Positions 34,562-43,427 of a DNA stretch of 64,000 nt are shown piece after piece. Under the pieces are notes generated by a model, which was not told the origin of the DNA, ran no database searches, and saw only the letters and a list, made by a program, of their open reading frames with translations. Each line of letters opens with the position of its first letter. The first letter of the stretch is position 1. The stretch covers positions 168,302-232,301 of the forward strand of contig JHVO01000011.1 of assembly GCA_000620185.1 (NCBI GenBank), written 5' to 3'. Origin of the DNA: Geodermatophilaceae bacterium URHB0062 (GTDB lineage Bacteria > Actinomycetota > Actinomycetes > Mycobacteriales > Geodermatophilaceae). Both the position numbers and the translations under genes were made by a program.

Positions 34562-35659
34562 TCACTCCCGATCGGGGGACCCACCGCCGTCCAGGACCTC
34601 GGCCAGGTCGTAGCGCACCGGCACCTCCAGCTGGTCATAGGTGCAGCTCAGCGGTTCGCGGTCGGGGCGCCAGCGGAGGAACTGGCCGGTGTGACGCAGT
34701 CGACGTCCCTCGAGCTGGTCGTACTTGATCTCGACGACCAGTTCGGGCCGCAGCGGCACCCACGAGAGGTCCTTCTTCGCGTTCCACCGGCTGACCGCAC
34801 CGGGCATGCGGTGCTCGCCGTCCACGGCACTCGTGTCGGCGTTCGCCCAGTCCCTCCAGGGGTGGTTCTCGAGGGCGTTCTCCCGATAGGGCGCCAGCTC
34901 CTCGACCAGCTCGGCCCGCCGGGCCATCGGGAAGGACGCCGCGACGCCGATGTGCTGCAGGTCGCCGGCGTCGTTGTACAGCCCCAGCAGCAGCGACCCG
35001 ACGATCGGCCCGCTCTTGTGCCAGCGGAAGCCGGCCACGACGCAGTCCGCCGTCCGGACGTGCTTCACCTTGGTCATGAGCCGCTGGTCCGGGCCGTAGG
35101 GCAGATCGGGAGCCTTGGCGACGACGCCGTCCAGGCCGGCGCCCTCGAACGTCTCGAACCAGCGCTGCGCGGTGGCGGGGTCGCGGGTGATGCCGGTCAG
35201 GTACACGGGCGCCCGGACGTCGGCGAGGGCGGCCTCCAGACGGGCCCGCCGGTCGGCGAAGGGCGTCTCGAGCAGCGACTCCTCGCCGAGCGCCAGCAGG
35301 TCGAAGGCCACGAACGACGCCGGGGTCTGCTCGGCCAGCAGGTTGATGCGGCTCTCGGCGGGATGGATGCGCTGCAGCAGGTCCTCGAAATGGAGCCGGT
35401 CGCCGCGCGGGACGACGATCTCGCCGTCGACCACGCACTTCTCGGGCAGGTTCGCCTTCACCGCGGCGACGACCTCGGGGAAGTAGCGGGTCAACGGCCG
35501 CTCGTTGCGGCTGCCCAGCTCGACCTCGTCACCGTCTCGGAAGACGACGCAGCGAAAGCCGTCCCACTTCGGCTCGTAGAAGAGGCCGTCGCCGGTGGGC
35601 AGCTTGGTCGCGGCCTTGGCCAGCATCGGCTTCACCGGCGGGAGCAGCGGAAGATCCAT
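34562..35659 (-). CDS. ATP-dependent DNA ligase (LigC type)
   Basis: 365 aa. The adenylated Lys is residue 31 in YEPKWDGFR (motif I). VVDGEIVVPRG is motif III/IIIa, GLDGVVAKAPDLPYG motif IV and TKVKHVRTADCVVAGF motif V; an OB-fold follows. The ATG at 35659 is preferred over an upstream TTG at 35671. Length and motifs match the mycobacterial LigC group, which backs up LigD in end joining. A Ku gene is not present in the window. Confidence 0.9.
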   Translation of the reverse strand: MDLPLLPPVKPMLAKAATKLPTGDGLFYEPKWDGFRCVVFRDGDEVELGSRNERPLTRYFPEVVAAVKANLPEKCVVDGEIVVPRGDRLHFEDLLQRIHPAESRINLLAEQTPASFVAFDLLALGEESLLETPFADRRARLEAALADVRAPVYLTGITRDPATAQRWFETFEGAGLDGVVAKAPDLPYGPDQRLMTKVKHVRTADCVVAGFRWHKSGPIVGSLLLGLYNDAGDLQHIGVAASFPMARRAELVEELAPYRENALENHPWRDWANADTSAVDGEHRMPGAVSRWNAKKDLSWVPLRPELVVEIKYDQLEGRRLRHTGQFLRWRPDREPLSCTYDQLEVPVRYDLAEVLDGGGSPDRE

Positions 35660-35678
35660 GCGTGCAGTCAATCAGCCG

Positions 35679-37799
35679 TCAACTGCCACGGCCGCCCGCC
35701 AGCTTCATGAGGTCGCGCATGCCCGCCTCCGGCAGATAGGCCTTGGTCAGGGCGATCCCGATGCGGGGCAGGTCCCCGTCGTCGCGGTAGGCGAGGTACA
35801 GCGGCTCGTACCGGGGGCTGAACTTGCTCTTGAAGGCGTGCAGGGACCGAAAGCCGTAGTGCGGCTCCATCACGGCGCCCAGGGAGTCGAGCAGCCGCTC
35901 GACGGCCGGCGGCTGACCGGAGGTGTCGGTCCGCGCCAGCGGCGCGCCCGACAGCGACACGAACTCGGCGCCCTGGGCCTGGAAGGCCAGGCAGGCCGAG
36001 GCGATCAGGAACTCCGACACCGGCCGGAAGCCGTCGTTGCGGCGGCGGGTCACGTCCAGCGTCCAGCCGCGCACGGTGGCACCCGGGGCGAACACCGGCA
36101 GCCACGACGTGATCCCGTGCACGCTGCCGTCACCGTCGACCGCGAGCCCGACCCGCACGGCCGGGTCCAACGCCTCGTCGATGCCGCCGAGGGTGAAGCC
36201 CATCTCCGGCAGGCCCTTGTCGCCGACCCACTGCTGCGAGATCGCCCGGGCCTGGGCACGGACCGCCCACGGTTCCTCGGCCAGGATGACCTGGCGATAG
36301 GAGATCCCCTCCTTGGCCGCGCGGTTGAGGGCCGACCGGACGTCTTGCCACTTCCGGCCCCGGAACTCCAGCCCGCCGAGGTCGATGACGGTGTCGTCGG
36401 CCACCCGGACGTGCTGCCACCCCAGTGCGGCAGCGAGCGCGGCCGTGCTCGCCGTGACGGAGAAGAAGCACGGCACCGTCCCGGTGTGCTCGCACATGGC
36501 GGCGAACTCGCTCACCGTGGCGCCGCGCCGCTCCGGGGCTCCGATCGGGTCGCCCAGCGCGACCGCGACGCCGGCGTGCCGCTCGTAGGCCACCACGCTG
36601 TCGCCGTCCGGTGTGCGGAACCAGGACCTGTCCGGCCACGTCGCCATCCACGACAGGTTGCCGCCGCCGTGCCGCGCGAGGAGCTCCCGCACGACCTCCT
36701 GATCGGTCCGCTCTGCCCGCATCCGCCGGCCCAGGCGCCGCCGCGACGGCGCCCGGAAGGCGCGCCGCCCGATCAGGAGGACCACCAGCTCGGCGAGCCA
36801 GAGCGCTCCGGCCGCGACCGCGATCGCCGTGCCCTCCCGCCCCGACAGGCCGTCGACCGCGATGACGAGCGCGGCGACGGTGTTCAGGGCGCCGAGCACC
36901 ACCCCGCACCACCACGCCCACCGGCGTCCCTTCCGGAGGCCGTCGAGGATCAGCGCGATCACCACGACGTCGACGACCACCCCGCCCACGGACGCCTTGG
37001 CGCCGCCCACCCCGCCCAGCGGACCGTGGCCCGAGTAGATGAGCAGCACGAGCTCGGCAGCGGCGATCAGGGCGAGTCCGGTCGCCGCGAGCAGGCGCCA
37101 CTCGCGGCGGCTGAGCATCCGCCGACCGCCCGCACCGTCCATGGCGTCCGTGCCGACCAGGTGCCGGCCCAGAGGAAGTGCCAGGCCGACCGCCCACAGG
37201 TGCTCGAGGTCGGCGAGGGAGCCGAGGAACAGGAAGGACACGAGCACGTAGACGCACAGCGCGGCCCGGATCCGCAACCGCCACGGGGGACGCATCGCCG
37301 CCGTGGCCACGGTGATGCTGGCGAGGGCGCCGGCGGAGAACCCTGCGTCCCGGGCCGTCTCGAGCGCCTCGGCCCAGGCCCAGCTGTTGAACCGGAGGAC
37401 GACGAGCGTCCCGGACGCCGCGAGCACCGCCGCGAGCTGGCCACCCACGCAGATCAGCGCGGTGCGCGCCGTGCCCAGCCGCCATTCGGTGAAGCCGACG
37501 AACAGGCCGAACGATGCGAGGACCGGCAGGTAGAAGACGGGGGAGAGGGCGAGGAACGACCCGGTCACCGGCGTCCACCACGCGCCCTCGGTCAGCGACG
37601 GGAGGCCGTAGGCGACGTCCTCGAACCAGCTGCGCTCGAACAGGGGCACCCACAGGGACCCGGTGGCGACCCCGATGACCATGATCAGCAGCAGCATCGC
37701 CGTGGTGAACGGGATGGTGCGGAGAATCGTGGAGACCGCGTTTCGAGAGTGCGCCGGGGCCGGCGTCGGTCCTGCTGGGAGGTTCGCTGTCTCCGGCAT
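35679..37799 (-). CDS. MprF-like membrane protein with rhomboid-like and DUF2156 lysyltransferase domains
   Basis: 706 aa. The N-terminal half has about ten hydrophobic segments; the first part (GAWWTPVTGSFLALSPVFYL) resembles a rhomboid-like core but lacks the usual Gly-x-Ser-Gly site. The C-terminal third (about 390-700) is a DUF2156 / phosphatidylglycerol lysyltransferase catalytic domain with YERHAGVAVALGDPIGAP, WQHVRVADDTVIDLGGLEF and FKSKFSPRYEPLYLAY. It may transfer an amino acid from tRNA to a membrane lipid, lowering surface charge. The donor amino acid is unknown. Confidence 0.82.
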   Translation of the reverse strand: MPETANLPAGPTPAPAHSRNAVSTILRTIPFTTAMLLLIMVIGVATGSLWVPLFERSWFEDVAYGLPSLTEGAWWTPVTGSFLALSPVFYLPVLASFGLFVGFTEWRLGTARTALICVGGQLAAVLAASGTLVVLRFNSWAWAEALETARDAGFSAGALASITVATAAMRPPWRLRIRAALCVYVLVSFLFLGSLADLEHLWAVGLALPLGRHLVGTDAMDGAGGRRMLSRREWRLLAATGLALIAAAELVLLIYSGHGPLGGVGGAKASVGGVVVDVVVIALILDGLRKGRRWAWWCGVVLGALNTVAALVIAVDGLSGREGTAIAVAAGALWLAELVVLLIGRRAFRAPSRRRLGRRMRAERTDQEVVRELLARHGGGNLSWMATWPDRSWFRTPDGDSVVAYERHAGVAVALGDPIGAPERRGATVSEFAAMCEHTGTVPCFFSVTASTAALAAALGWQHVRVADDTVIDLGGLEFRGRKWQDVRSALNRAAKEGISYRQVILAEEPWAVRAQARAISQQWVGDKGLPEMGFTLGGIDEALDPAVRVGLAVDGDGSVHGITSWLPVFAPGATVRGWTLDVTRRRNDGFRPVSEFLIASACLAFQAQGAEFVSLSGAPLARTDTSGQPPAVERLLDSLGAVMEPHYGFRSLHAFKSKFSPRYEPLYLAYRDDGDLPRIGIALTKAYLPEAGMRDLMKLAGGRGS

Positions 37800-37994
37800 G
37801 ACTGCCTCCGCGCCGGCTCGCGCTCGTTGCGGTCCCTGGCCTGGGGCCACCGTGCGCGGGCGCCTGCGCCAGCGACCGTTCTCCCCGTCCGGCGAGCGCG
37901 TCAAGAGGACGACGTCCGGGGAGCGACCCGGAGACGACGGTGCTGCTGAGCCTGGACGAGACGATCCAGGCGCTCGGCGGGCCCAGCGCGTCGG

Positions 37995-38738
37995 CTACCG
38001 GGGGCCCGGTTCCCGCACCGAGTATCGGGCGAAGAGCATCCCGTCCTCCTCGAGCAGCTGCCGCAGCTCCAGCCGCGCGATGTCGGCCAGCGGCTCGCCG
38101 ACCAGCCGGACGCCGCCGCCGACCAGCGCGGGGGCGATCGACAGGTCCAGCTCGTCGACCACTCCGGCGTCGAGCGCCGAGTGCAGCAGTGCCGGGCCGC
38201 CCTCGCAGGTCACGTGCTCGAACCCGCGCTCGGCGAGCCGCTCGAGCGCCAGCGGGAGGTCGACGTCGTCCTCGCCGCAGACCAGGACGTCCACACCGGC
38301 TGCCACCAGAGCCGACCGGCGGTCGGCGTCGGCGGCCTCGCAGGTGACGCAGATGGTGGGGGAGTCCGCGTCCCCGCCCACCAGCCGGCCGCTCGGGTCG
38401 ACCGACGCGCGCCGCGAGACGACCACGATCGGCGCGGTCGCGGGCCGGCCGAGCGCGACCCGCATCCGGCTGACCGTGGAGTCGTCCGACATCGGGCCGT
38501 ACCCCTCCGCGGCCGCGGTCCCCGCGCCGACGAGGACCGCGTCGGCCAGGGCGCGCAGCACCTGGAAGACGGCGAGGTCGCCCGGCGACTGCAGGCCCCG
38601 GCTGCGGCCGGCCACGGTCGTGGCGCCGTCCAGCGAGGCGATGAAGTTGACCCGCAGGGCGCGGCCGGGTGGCAGCCGGTACGCCTCGACCAGCCCCGCG
38701 TCGTCCAGCCCGGCCGGGTCGGGCAGCAAGCGCCTCAT
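37995..38738 (-). CDS. Pyrimidine reductase family protein (RibD C-terminal domain)
   Basis: 247 aa. A dihydrofolate-reductase-like fold with RVNFIASLDGATTVAGRS near residue 30, LADAVLVGAGTAAAEGYGPM and the late TCEGGPALLHSALDAGVVDEL. Members reduce a pyrimidine or related NADPH substrate; the exact one is unclear. It begins 16 nt after the epimerase stop, so it could be a read-through member of the leftward sugar operon without a sugar role. It is followed by a 195-nt gap before the MprF-like gene. Confidence 0.82.
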   Translation of the reverse strand: MRRLLPDPAGLDDAGLVEAYRLPPGRALRVNFIASLDGATTVAGRSRGLQSPGDLAVFQVLRALADAVLVGAGTAAAEGYGPMSDDSTVSRMRVALGRPATAPIVVVSRRASVDPSGRLVGGDADSPTICVTCEAADADRRSALVAAGVDVLVCGEDDVDLPLALERLAERGFEHVTCEGGPALLHSALDAGVVDELDLSIAPALVGGGVRLVGEPLADIARLELRQLLEEDGMLFARYSVREPGPR

Positions 38739-38754
38739 CAGGAGTGCGACCTCC

Positions 38755-39624
38755 TCAGTGGTGGGACATCGACGCCATCGCCGTCATCTTGTCGCGGATG
38801 AAGGCGTTCGCGTGGGCGCCGAGCTCCTCGCTGTCCGACCACAGGTTGCGCCAGATGCCCAGCATGCGGCTGAGGTCCGGCGCGACCACGGCGGAGGAGA
38901 ACGACTCGAACACGACCGGCCCGTCGTACCCGATGCGCGTGAGCGCCCGGAAGAACGAGTCGAAGTCGACGCTCCCGGTGCCCAGGTAGCCGCGGTGGCT
39001 CTCGCCGATGTGCACGTAGGACAGCTGGTCGGCGGTGTCGAGCACCGGGGAGAACATGTCGGTCTCCTCGATGTTCATGTGGTAGGTGTCCAGGTGGACC
39101 CCCACCCCGCCGTTCCCGGCTCCGGCGACGAACTCGCGCGCCTGCCGTGCGGTGTTGAGCACGTTGGACTCGTAGCGGTTCGTCACCTCGACCGAGACCT
39201 TGATGCCCGCCTGCGCGGCGCGGTCGGCGATCCGGCCGATGACGGCCTGGCTGTTGGCGATGCCCCGCGGCGTCGCCGGCTCCATGTACTTCCGCATGGC
39301 GCTGTAGATGATCCCGCAGAGGTGGGCGGCACCCAGCTCGGCGAGGACGTCGACCGCGCGCTCGAGCAGGGCCTCGCCGGCCCGGACGGCGGACTCGTCC
39401 TCGCTGCTGACGTCGGTGCTCTCGTCGAGCCCGAGCGAGCCGGTCGCGGCCATGCCGAACTCGTCGAGCGCCGCCCGGGCCGCGCCGACGTCGAAGGTGA
39501 ACGGGTCCATGAGCGGGAACTCGATGAGGTCGAAGCCCGCCTCCTTGGACTTCTGCACCGCGTGCCGGATCCCCGCCGCGTCGTAGGTCCCGGTCCAGAC
39601 CAGACCGTGGCAGCCGATCTGCAT
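38755..39624 (-). CDS. Sugar phosphate isomerase/epimerase (xylose isomerase-like TIM barrel)
   Basis: 289 aa, related to D-tagatose/D-psicose 3-epimerases. Metal ligands are the Glu in VSVEVTNRYESN, Asp in GVHLDTYHMNIEE, His in YVHIGESHRGYLGTG and the late Glu in GPVVFESFSS. The ATG at 39624 overlaps the isomerase stop by one base (TGATG), so it is coupled to it. It would epimerise the ketose made by the isomerase, or act on another 6-deoxy-ketose; the substrate is inferred only from context. Confidence 0.85.
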   Translation of the reverse strand: MQIGCHGLVWTGTYDAAGIRHAVQKSKEAGFDLIEFPLMDPFTFDVGAARAALDEFGMAATGSLGLDESTDVSSEDESAVRAGEALLERAVDVLAELGAAHLCGIIYSAMRKYMEPATPRGIANSQAVIGRIADRAAQAGIKVSVEVTNRYESNVLNTARQAREFVAGAGNGGVGVHLDTYHMNIEETDMFSPVLDTADQLSYVHIGESHRGYLGTGSVDFDSFFRALTRIGYDGPVVFESFSSAVVAPDLSRMLGIWRNLWSDSEELGAHANAFIRDKMTAMASMSHH

Positions 39625-41276
39625 CACGCCGCCTCCGCCCCGGAGAAGCGGACGTCGCCGGCCACGTGGACCCGGAGACCGAGCGCCTCGAACATGGCGG
39701 CCTTGGCGGTCACCGCCCGGTCGGCACCGTCGGCGTCCTCGGCGTAGGCGACCTGGACGTGGTTGGCCTTGTGCCGGGCCATGAACTGGTCGCGGGTGAC
39801 GCCGTGCAGCACCGCGGACATGATCGGCCACTCGGGGTTCGTGGCGTCCTTGCGCCGCTGCGTCTCCTCCTCCGGCAGCTCGACGACCGTGCCGCGGCCG
39901 ATGTCGACGTGCAGGGCGCCCTCGGCGACGTAGACGCGCGACCACACGATCTCGCCGGGCTTGGAGACGCCGTTCACGGTGCTGCCGCCGGCCGGGAAGA
40001 AGACGTTCCCCTGCCGCCAGCCCTCGGCCCCGGCGTACCCGCCGACGAGGTGGGAGGGCGGCACCGAGCCGGAGATCTCGAAGACCCACACGAACTGGCC
40101 GTCGAAGTCCTCGCCCCAGCGGACGTCGTGCAGCGTCGTCGCCGGGTCCAGGCCCATCGCCCGCCACACCCGGTTGGTCACCAGGCCGTCGACCGCCACG
40201 CCCTCGTCCACCTCGTTGAAGTGCGGGATCGCCTCGCCCTCGAAGAGCACGCGGGAGCCGTCGCGGCTGCGCACCGGCGGCCGCTCGACGTTGTTGAGCA
40301 GACCCTCGACGAGGTCCGATGCCGGGCTGAGGTCCTTGAGCCCCTGCTGGTACTGGATGCCGATCGAGTCCAGGCCGAAGTCGTCGGTGAGGCGGACGGC
40401 GGCGACGTACATCTTGTACTGCCACATGAGCTGCCGTTCGGTCAGATCGGTCTTCTCGTCGGTGCCCAGCCGGAAGGTCATGCCCTTGTCGGTCAGCCAG
40501 CGCCCGACCTCGGCGGCCTCGTCGTCGCTGACCCGCTGCATCTCCGCCCACAGGGCGCTCTGGGACAGCCGCTCCTTGTAGATGCCGATGGGGTTGAGCA
40601 GCTCGTCGTCGATGATCGCGTTGTACATGCCCATGCAGCCCTCGTCGAAGATGCCGATGATGGCCTTCTCCGCGAGCAGCTCCGCCGCCAGCGCCCGGCC
40701 CAGCTGCGTCTCCGGGGTGTCGGGCAGCGCGGGGAGCGGGCGGACGTGCGACTCGTCATGGGGCACCGTGCCGGTGGCGGTCCAGGACCGGATGCCCTCG
40801 CGGAACCACTCATCCGTCCCGTCGATCGTCCAGAGCGTGGAGTAGGGCTTGTCCATCTTGGTCAGGCCCGCGTTGAGGTTGAGCAGGCCGACCAGCCCCG
40901 GCCAGCGACCGGAGAAGTTGGCCACCGTCAGGATCGGACCGCGGTGGGTGCGCAGGCCCGGGAGTACGTGGTGGCTGTACTGCCAGTTGGCGATGGCGAC
41001 GATCACCGGCGCCTCCGGCGGTACCGACTTGAAGAGCTCGATCCCCTCGCGCTGGCTGCTGACGAAGCCGTGCTTCGCGTCGTCGGCGACCGGCGCGGCA
41101 CGGCGCACCTCCCAGCCGTTGCGCTCCAACTCGGTCGTGATGATCCGCTCCAGCTCGACCTGGGTCGGCCAGCTCGCCACGTTGGCCGGCTCCCGCGAGT
41201 CACCGCTGGTGACCAGGAAGGCCGTCTGCGGCGGCGCCTCGGTGGCCTGCCGCGGCTGGGGGAGGGTGTAGGTCAT
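39624..41276 (-). CDS. L-fucose/L-arabinose isomerase family protein
   Basis: 550 aa, COG2407-like fold. Blocks with conserved acidic metal ligands are IIGIFDEGCMGMYNA and GIQYQQGLKDLSPASD; the late MARHKANHVQVAYAED carries the conserved His. VIVAIANWQYSHHVLPGL near residue 90 also fits. It would interconvert an aldose such as L-fucose with the ketose. The ATG at 41276 is clear. Its control region holds a LacI-type palindrome (41422-41435) that also occurs in the oxidative fucose operon. Confidence 0.85.
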   Translation of the reverse strand: MTYTLPQPRQATEAPPQTAFLVTSGDSREPANVASWPTQVELERIITTELERNGWEVRRAAPVADDAKHGFVSSQREGIELFKSVPPEAPVIVAIANWQYSHHVLPGLRTHRGPILTVANFSGRWPGLVGLLNLNAGLTKMDKPYSTLWTIDGTDEWFREGIRSWTATGTVPHDESHVRPLPALPDTPETQLGRALAAELLAEKAIIGIFDEGCMGMYNAIIDDELLNPIGIYKERLSQSALWAEMQRVSDDEAAEVGRWLTDKGMTFRLGTDEKTDLTERQLMWQYKMYVAAVRLTDDFGLDSIGIQYQQGLKDLSPASDLVEGLLNNVERPPVRSRDGSRVLFEGEAIPHFNEVDEGVAVDGLVTNRVWRAMGLDPATTLHDVRWGEDFDGQFVWVFEISGSVPPSHLVGGYAGAEGWRQGNVFFPAGGSTVNGVSKPGEIVWSRVYVAEGALHVDIGRGTVVELPEEETQRRKDATNPEWPIMSAVLHGVTRDQFMARHKANHVQVAYAEDADGADRAVTAKAAMFEALGLRVHVAGDVRFSGAEAA

Positions 41277-41421
41277 CGGTACTCCTCGGAAGATCGTGCG
41301 GATCGAGCGCTGGTCACGCGCCGCGAGGGCGTGGACGGTCGAACAGGTGGACGTGCGCAGGTCGCGGCGGAGGGCGGAAGCCGGTCTCAACGCCGTCCCC
41401 TCATAGGAACGCGAGCTTCGC

Positions 41422-41435
41422 AGAAATCGATTTCA
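41422..41435. promoter_or_regulatory. LacI-family operator 1 (isomerase branch)
   Basis: AGAAATCGATTTCA contains the perfect 12-bp palindrome GAAATCGATTTC. It lies 146 nt upstream of the isomerase ATG and 15 nt beyond the lacI-type gene stop. It differs at one position from the shared consensus TGAAATCGATTTCA. Confidence 0.75.
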
Positions 41436-41450
41436 GACTCAAGGGCGGGG

Positions 41451-42443
41451 TCAGCCCGGAGCTGCCGTCAGGGTGGCGCCCAGCTCGCCCGGGATGACGA
41501 CGTGGCGACCCGGGCCCTCGTGCCCTTCGATGCGCTCGATGAGCAGAGCGCCGGCCGTCGTCCCCAGACTGCGGGTGGGCAGGTGCACCACCGGGACGTC
41601 GGCGGGCGCGTGCGCCGAGAAGGGCAGGTCGCCGATCACCGCGATGCCGAACCGGGCAGGGTCCAGGCCGCGCTCGTGCAGGACCTGCAGCGCCCCCACG
41701 CCGACGAGGTTGTTGCCGGCCACCACGGCGTCCGGCGGGTTCTCCAGGTCGAGCAGTTGCTGCATGGCGCTGCGGCCGCCCCCGACGCGGAAGTCCGCGT
41801 GCAGCAGGCGGCCCGGCGGGATCGCGCGGGGGGAGACCTCACCGAGCAGTTGCCTCCAGCCGAGGGCCCGGTCGACCGCGGTGACGATCTCGTCCGGGCC
41901 GCTGATGCAGGCGATGTCGCGGTACCCGGCGTCCCAGAGCACCCGGGTGGCCGCGCGTCCGGCGCCCACGTTGTCGATGACGACGGAGTCGACGTCGGCT
42001 CCGCGCACCGGCCGGTCCACGGCCACGACTGCCCGCCCCCGGTTCAGCAGCGGCTGCACGTCGCTCGAGGCGCCGGCCGGGGCGAGCACCACGCCGGCCA
42101 TGTTCTCCGAGAGGGCGATGTCGAGGAAGTGCGCCTCCTTGGCGACGTCCCCGTCGGTGTTGCACAGGACGACGGAGTACCCGGCCTCCTGTGCGGTGTC
42201 GGCGACGCCGCGCGCCAGCGACGTGAAGAACGGGTTCTCGATGTCGGGGATGACCAGCGCGACGACCTCGGAGAGCTGGCGGCGCAGCGTGCGCGCCACC
42301 CGGTTCGGCGTGTAGCTGAGGGACCGGGCGGCGTCGAGGACCAGCCGCGCCTTGGTCGGGGAGACCGGCCGGTTGTTGAGGACGCGGGACACGGTGGCCG
42401 GCGAGACGCCGGCCAGCGCGGCCACGTCCTTGATCGTCGCCAT
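41451..42443 (-). CDS. LacI-family transcriptional regulator, probable fucose-pathway repressor
   Basis: 330 aa. The N-terminal HTH is IKDVAALAGVSPATVSRVLNN, followed by the hinge helix region and a periplasmic-binding-protein-like ligand domain (about 60-330) with VALVIPDIENPFFTSLARG. It lies between the isomerase branch and the oxidative operon, and three operator copies flank or enter those units. The likely inducer is a fucose-pathway sugar or acid. The ATG at 42443 has no clear strong Shine-Dalgarno but matches the family start exactly. Confidence 0.93.
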   Translation of the reverse strand: MATIKDVAALAGVSPATVSRVLNNRPVSPTKARLVLDAARSLSYTPNRVARTLRRQLSEVVALVIPDIENPFFTSLARGVADTAQEAGYSVVLCNTDGDVAKEAHFLDIALSENMAGVVLAPAGASSDVQPLLNRGRAVVAVDRPVRGADVDSVVIDNVGAGRAATRVLWDAGYRDIACISGPDEIVTAVDRALGWRQLLGEVSPRAIPPGRLLHADFRVGGGRSAMQQLLDLENPPDAVVAGNNLVGVGALQVLHERGLDPARFGIAVIGDLPFSAHAPADVPVVHLPTRSLGTTAGALLIERIEGHEGPGRHVVIPGELGATLTAAPG

Positions 42444-42540
42444 GATGTGAAACCTAGCCGGGCCGGTCCGCGCGGGCGGTGCTCGTTCCTCCCCCGGGGT
42501 GAGGGAGGCTGCGGTGGCGGCAGCAGGCCGACCAGTAGGG

Positions 42541-42554
42541 TGAAATCGATTCCA
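42541..42554. promoter_or_regulatory. LacI-family operator 2 (oxidative fucose operon)
   Basis: TGAAATCGATTCCA differs at one position from TGAAATCGATTTCA. It follows immediately a TAnnnT box TAGGGT (42536-42541) and lies 24 nt before the ATG of the first oxidative-pathway gene, so it sits on the expected transcription start. It also lies 97 nt upstream of the divergent lacI gene and could mediate autoregulation. Confidence 0.78.
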
Positions 42555-42578
42555 GGACACGGCAAGGAGGCAGGGCGC

Positions 42579-43427
42579 ATGCGGCTGCTACGGGTGGGGG
42601 AGCCGGGCGCCGAGCGCCCGGCCGTCGAGAGCGACGGGCGCTGGCTCGACGCCGGCTCGGTGACCGACGATTTCGACGGACGGTTCTTCGCCGGCGACGG
42701 CATCGCGCGGCTGCGGTCGGCGCTGGAGGGCGGCCGGCTGCCCGAGGTGCCCCGGGACGGCGTCCGGATCGGCGCCCCGGTGGCGACCCCTGGCAAGGTC
42801 GTCTGCATCGGGTTGAACTACCGCGACCACGCCGCGGAGACCGGCGCCGACGTCCCCGCCGAGCCGGTCGTGTTCATGAAGGACCCGAGCACCGTGATCG
42901 GCCCGAACGACCAGGTGCTCGTCCCGCGCGGGTCGCAGAAGACCGACTGGGAGGTCGAGCTCGGCGTCGTCATCGGCGCGCGGGCCCGCTACCTGGCGGA
43001 CACCGACGCGGCGCGCGACGTCATCGCCGGCTACCTCGTCTCCCACGACGTCTCCGAACGCGAGTTCCAGCTCGAGCGCGGGGGTCAGTGGGACAAGGGC
43101 AAGAGCTGCGAGACCTTCAACCCGGCCGGCCCCTACCTGGTGACGGCGGACGAGGTGGACGACCCCCAGCAGCTCGGTCTGCGGCTGTGGGTCAACGGCG
43201 AGCAGCGGCAGGACGGCACCGCGGCCGACATGATCTTCCCGGTGCTCGAGGTCGTGCGGTACCTGAGCCAGTTCATGGTGCTCAACCCCGGCGACCTGGT
43301 GAACACCGGGACGCCGGCGGGCGTGGCGCTGGGGCGTCCGGGCACGCCGTACCTCCGCGCGGGCGACGTCGTGGAGCTGGAGATCGACGGCCTGGGCCGG
43401 CAGCGCCAGGAAGTGGGGCAGGCATGA
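42579..43427 (+). CDS. 2,4-diketo-3-deoxy-L-fuconate hydrolase (FAH family)
   Basis: 282 aa. Predicted last step: hydrolysis of 2,4-diketo-3-deoxy-L-fuconate to pyruvate and L-lactate. Metal ligands are in WEVELGVVIGARAR (Glu, Glu) and VSHDVSEREFQLERGG (Asp). GLNYRDHAAETGADVP and FNPAGPYLVTADEV fit the family. AAGGAGG at 42564-42570 is a strong ribosome site 8 nt before the ATG. It opens the five-gene operon, and its stop overlaps the next start (ATGA). Confidence 0.88.
   Translation: MRLLRVGEPGAERPAVESDGRWLDAGSVTDDFDGRFFAGDGIARLRSALEGGRLPEVPRDGVRIGAPVATPGKVVCIGLNYRDHAAETGADVPAEPVVFMKDPSTVIGPNDQVLVPRGSQKTDWEVELGVVIGARARYLADTDAARDVIAGYLVSHDVSEREFQLERGGQWDKGKSCETFNPAGPYLVTADEVDDPQQLGLRLWVNGEQRQDGTAADMIFPVLEVVRYLSQFMVLNPGDLVNTGTPAGVALGRPGTPYLRAGDVVELEIDGLGRQRQEVGQA

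Noticed and set aside
39666..43427. A 1253-codon open frame on the plus strand over the isomerase and lacI genes
   Set aside because: It is antisense to well-supported genes, rich in Arg, Gly, His and Val repeats, and exists because GC-rich third positions remove stops. Only its last part (42579-43427) is the real FAH-family gene.
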